From the NCBI RefSeq assembly GCF_009711095.1, contig NZ_WMJZ01000023.1, forward strand, positions 1 through 64,000: a stretch of 64,000 nucleotides of DNA, written 5' to 3'. Shown piece after piece: positions 61,229-64,000 of this stretch. The translations under genes and the position numbers were made by a program. The notes beneath the pieces were generated by a model. The model saw only the letters and a list, made by a program, of their open reading frames with translations, was not told the origin of the DNA and searched no databases. Position 1 is the first letter of the stretch, and every line of letters starts with the position of its first letter. The stretch comes from Intestinirhabdus alba (GTDB lineage: Bacteria; Pseudomonadota; Gammaproteobacteria; Enterobacterales; Enterobacteriaceae).

Positions 61229-62125
61229 ATGAAAATTCTGTTTACCTTTCCAGGGCAGGGAACGCAGCATCCGGGGATGCTGCAAAATCTGCCGGGAACG
61301 GAGCTGGCGCAGGCGCGGGAGGTGCTGGGAGCCAGCGCCGACGCGCTGGACACCCCTGAATCACTGCGGCATACCCGGGCGGTGCAGCTTTCGCTGCTGA
61401 TTGCCGGCGTGGCCTGGGCGCGCGAGCTGGAGCGTCGCGGCGTGGCCCCGGATATCGTCAGCGGACTCTCCATCGGCGCTTATCCGGCGGCTGTGGTTGC
61501 CGGGGCGCTGGATTTTACCGACGCCCTCAAGCTGGTGGCCCTGCGCGGCGATCTGATGGAGCAGGCGTATCCGCACGGCTATGGCCTGACGGCGATTATG
61601 GGGCTGACCCTGTCGCAGGTGGAGACGCTGATGGCCGGCACCAAAACCTGGATCGCCAACCTGAACGCCGAGACCCAGATCGTGATTGCCGGTGCCGACG
61701 AGGAGATGGCGGAGGTGGCGAAGCGGGCGCTGGCGAAGGGTGCCAGCAAGGCTCCTCGGCTGGCGGTCAGCGTGCCGTCGCACTGTGAGCTGCTGGCCGA
61801 ACCGGCCCAGACGCTGGTGGAGGCCTTCAGCCGCGTAACCCTCAGTCGTCCGCGCTACGCTTACCTCAGCGGCAGCACCGGGCGCGTGCTGTGGCAGCCG
61901 GAAAGAATCGCCGACGATCTGGCGATGAATATGGCCCGGACGGTGCGCTGGCAGGAGGCGGTAATTTCCGCTAATGAGCGCGAGGCGCGGCTGGCGATTG
62001 AAATGCCGCCCGGCGGCGTGCTGACCTGCCTGACGCGGCAGGCCGCCTGGGAAGGCGAGTCGATTTCGCTGGATCGCAGCGGTATTGACGTTGCTATCCA
62101 TCTGGCGCAGCGGCTCAGGGCGTAA
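61229..62125 (+). CDS. mdcH: MdcH, malonyl-CoA:ACP transacylase
   Basis: 298 residues. FabD-like: GQGTQHPGM (10-17), nucleophile Ser81 in GLSIGAYPAA, and His185 in VPSHCELL. It loads malonyl from malonyl-CoA onto holo-MdcC to prime the enzyme. It follows mdcG with no gap and is the last mdcA-H gene. Convergent with mdcR, 27 nt apart. Confidence 0.94.
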   Translation: MKILFTFPGQGTQHPGMLQNLPGTELAQAREVLGASADALDTPESLRHTRAVQLSLLIAGVAWARELERRGVAPDIVSGLSIGAYPAAVVAGALDFTDALKLVALRGDLMEQAYPHGYGLTAIMGLTLSQVETLMAGTKTWIANLNAETQIVIAGADEEMAEVAKRALAKGASKAPRLAVSVPSHCELLAEPAQTLVEAFSRVTLSRPRYAYLSGSTGRVLWQPERIADDLAMNMARTVRWQEAVISANEREARLAIEMPPGGVLTCLTRQAAWEGESISLDRSGIDVAIHLAQRLRA

Positions 62126-62152
62126 TGCTACCCGTCCGGGTCCGGCGGCGCA

Positions 62153-63085
62153 TCAGGCGTTCTGATTAAGACTCCGGGCGTACATGCGCCCCTCAGCGGC
62201 CAGCGCCAGCATATTCGGGTCGCGCTCGCGGTTGCGGGCAAAAACGATGGCGATCTGCTGCTGCATCTGGTACGGCTGGGCCAGCTTCAGCAGCTGCACG
62301 GAGTTTTCGTACATCTTCTTCATGCGCCCCGGCATCAGGGCAAAGCCGACGCCCGCCTGTACCAGGCTGAGCATCGAAAAAATATCGTTGACCCGCGTGA
62401 CGATCTCCGGATCGAATCCGGCAACGTGAAACGCCTCCTGAAAGCCGGCGTAGGTGGCGAATCCCTCCACCAGCGAGACAAACTTTTGCTCCCGGTAGTC
62501 GCGCAGATCGGCGGGGGAAGAGGTATCGAGCGTGGCCGTCGCCGGGGCCGCAAGCCAGATGTCGTCGTGAAACAGCGGCAGCAGCTCAAGGCTGTTGTGG
62601 TCGATTTCGCTTTCCGATACCGAGATCAGAATCGCGTCCAGCGACCCCTCTTCCAGCATCGCCAACAGGGTCTCGTTGGAGCCCATCGTCAGATCCAGCT
62701 CCAGGTCCGGGCGGCGCAGCTTCATGCCCATAATCAGATGCGGCACCGTTTCCAGGGTTAGCGAATAGAGCGTGCCCACCCGCAGCCGCCCCTGACCGAC
62801 GCCCGCCGTTTTCCGTGTCTCCTCCAGCCCGCGGGCCATCAGCTGGGTGACCTCCTGGCAGTACTCCAGCAGGGTCAGGGCCGCCGGCTGGGCGATCAGG
62901 TTGCGGCCCTTATGGATAAACAGCGGGCAGCGCACGTTCTCTTCCAGGGTGTGCAGCGCCCGGTGTACGCTGACGCTGCTGATATCCAACGCTTCCGCCG
63001 TCCGGGCGATATTTCCCTTCTCCATAAAGGTCATAAAGATGGTCAGCTTGCGGAAGGTGATATCGTCGGTGATCGACGGAGTCAT
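62153..63085 (-). CDS. mdcR: MdcR, LysR-type regulator of malonate use
   Basis: 310 residues. N-terminal HTH (about 1-65, with DISSVSVHRALHTLEENV) and a C-terminal periplasmic-binding-type effector domain. K. pneumoniae MdcR is known to bind the mdc promoter and to respond to malonate. It lies convergent to mdcH at the end of the operon, so it must act at a distance, on the 55 kb side. Confidence 0.93.
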   Translation of the reverse strand: MTPSITDDITFRKLTIFMTFMEKGNIARTAEALDISSVSVHRALHTLEENVRCPLFIHKGRNLIAQPAALTLLEYCQEVTQLMARGLEETRKTAGVGQGRLRVGTLYSLTLETVPHLIMGMKLRRPDLELDLTMGSNETLLAMLEEGSLDAILISVSESEIDHNSLELLPLFHDDIWLAAPATATLDTSSPADLRDYREQKFVSLVEGFATYAGFQEAFHVAGFDPEIVTRVNDIFSMLSLVQAGVGFALMPGRMKKMYENSVQLLKLAQPYQMQQQIAIVFARNRERDPNMLALAAEGRMYARSLNQNA

Positions 63086-63272
63086 GGTTCTGTTCCCGAA
63101 GTTAGGGCCTGGCCTGCCAGGCTATTTGCTTGCCATGTGAAACCCGGACACCGTCCGCAGAACGGGCCGGCGTTATGAACGCCCGTCATGACGAGCGCAG
63201 CGAGACCTTCCCTCGGTAAACGTCCGCTCAGGCGTTTCGCGCCGTTCGGGGTTGAAATCTCTGCGCCGGGCG

Positions 63273-64000
63273 TCATTCGGCCAGCATCTGTTCAAGCTGC
63301 TCCTGCGCCTCCAGCCAGGCCATTTCACAGGTTTCCAGGCCGGATTTGGCGCTGGCCTGCTGCTGCAGGCACTCCGTCAGCTCCGCTTTCCGGCTCTGGT
63401 CATAGAGTTCGCTGTCGCTCAGCTTCTCTTCCGCCTCGGCGAGGCTGGCGTTCAGCTTCTCCATCTCTTTTTCCAGCCGGGCGATCTCTTTACGCAGCGG
63501 CTGGGAGCGGGTGCGCAGCTCCGCCTCGCGGCGCTTCTGATCCTTGCGCGCATGGGCGCTGTTGGCGTTCTCTTTCGGTACGTCATCCGGCTGGCTTTCC
63601 TGCTTCTGGACGTCGCTCAGCCACTGCTGGTAATCCTCCAGGTCGCCGTCGAAGGGTTCGACTCTGGCGTCGTGAACCAGATAGAGGTCGTCGGTGGTGG
63701 AGCGCAGCAGATGCCGGTCGTGCGATACCACCACCAGTGCCCCTTCAAATTCAATCAGCGCCTCGGTCAGCGCCTGGCGCATATCGAGATCGAGATGGTT
63801 GGTTGGTTCATCAAGCAGCAGCAGGTTCGGCCGCTGCCAGACGATCAGCGCCAGCACCAGGCGGGCCTTCTCGCCGCCGGAGAAACGCCGGGTCTCTTCG
63901 CTGACCTTATCGCCCTGAAAGCCGAAGCCGCCGAGGTAGTCGCGCAACTTCTGCTCCGACTCCTGGGGTGCCAGACGCGCCAGATGCTGCAGCGGCGACT
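63273..64000 (-). CDS. yheS: YheS, ABC-F family ATPase, C-terminal part
   Basis: The window ends inside this gene. The visible 242 or so residues, read from 64000 to the stop at 63273, hold the second ABC domain: signature FSGGEKARL, Walker B LLLLDEPTNHLD, and H-loop VVSHDRHLL. A highly charged coiled C-terminal tail follows. YheS is an ABC-F protein of the translation-factor type. Two features of the N-terminal domain are off the end. The neighbours in E. coli are kefG/kefB and yheT. Confidence 0.93.
   Translation of the reverse strand, partial: SPLQHLARLAPQESEQKLRDYLGGFGFQGDKVSEETRRFSGGEKARLVLALIVWQRPNLLLLDEPTNHLDLDMRQALTEALIEFEGALVVVSHDRHLLRSTTDDLYLVHDARVEPFDGDLEDYQQWLSDVQKQESQPDDVPKENANSAHARKDQKRREAELRTRSQPLRKEIARLEKEMEKLNASLAEAEEKLSDSELYDQSRKAELTECLQQQASAKSGLETCEMAWLEAQEQLEQMLAE

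Overview
The window is a 64 kb chromosomal piece from a GC-rich member of the Enterobacteriaceae. Most of it follows, gene for gene, the feo to crp part of the Escherichia coli K-12 map. A complete malonate decarboxylase operon of the type studied in Klebsiella pneumoniae, an intact hof set, and the sequence detail together suggest a relative of Klebsiella, Enterobacter or Raoultella. The genus cannot be settled from this piece alone. No tRNA, rRNA, CRISPR array, insertion sequence or prophage was seen.

Layout. 1-639 is the 3' end of an unknown, AT-richer gene. 803-3624 is feoABC (ferrous iron uptake, with Fur-like and FNR-like sites upstream). 4073-6973 holds tex and greB. 7331-7463 is a small inverted-repeat element sitting directly in front of ompR-envZ (7505-9573). 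pckA, yhgE, hslO, hslR, yrfG and igaA follow to 17759. nudE and mrcA come next, then hofMNOPQ (type IV pilus-like DNA uptake genes), then the aroK-aroB-damX-dam-rpe-gph-trpS run (25452-31940).

Between trpS and yhfL/cysG lies a three-gene ABC importer (31989-34895) with a Tat-exported binding protein. At this map position E. coli carries other accessory genes (frl and yhf sets). The nitrite reductase locus follows. nirB and nirD are intact and keep FNR and NarL/P sites, but the nitrite channel gene nirC has been deleted down to about 36 C-terminal codons in front of cysG, and a strong terminator closes nirBD. tsgA, ppiA, the yhfG-fic toxin-antitoxin pair, pabA, argD, yhfK, crp, yhfA, prkB, yheU and yheT continue the conserved order.

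Between yheT and yheS (adjacent in E. coli) sits an insert of about 11.5 kb with two metabolic modules. The first is an NAD-salvage unit: an NrtR-type Nudix-fold repressor, divergent from a PRPP synthetase paralogue and a NadV/NAMPT-type nicotinamide phosphoribosyltransferase. A nearly ideal palindromic operator lies between them, with a second, weaker copy 23 bp away. The second is the malonate decarboxylase operon mdcABCDEFGH with a convergent LysR regulator, mdcR: transferase, acyl carrier, decarboxylase subunits, prosthetic-group synthesis and attachment, malonyl loading and transport. The window ends inside yheS.

Most of the window is ordinary core genome. The points most worth a second look are the nirC remnant, the tandem NrtR-type operators, the ABC importer island, the Fic protein with a non-canonical active-site motif, and the repeat element placed between the ompR promoter region and its start codon.
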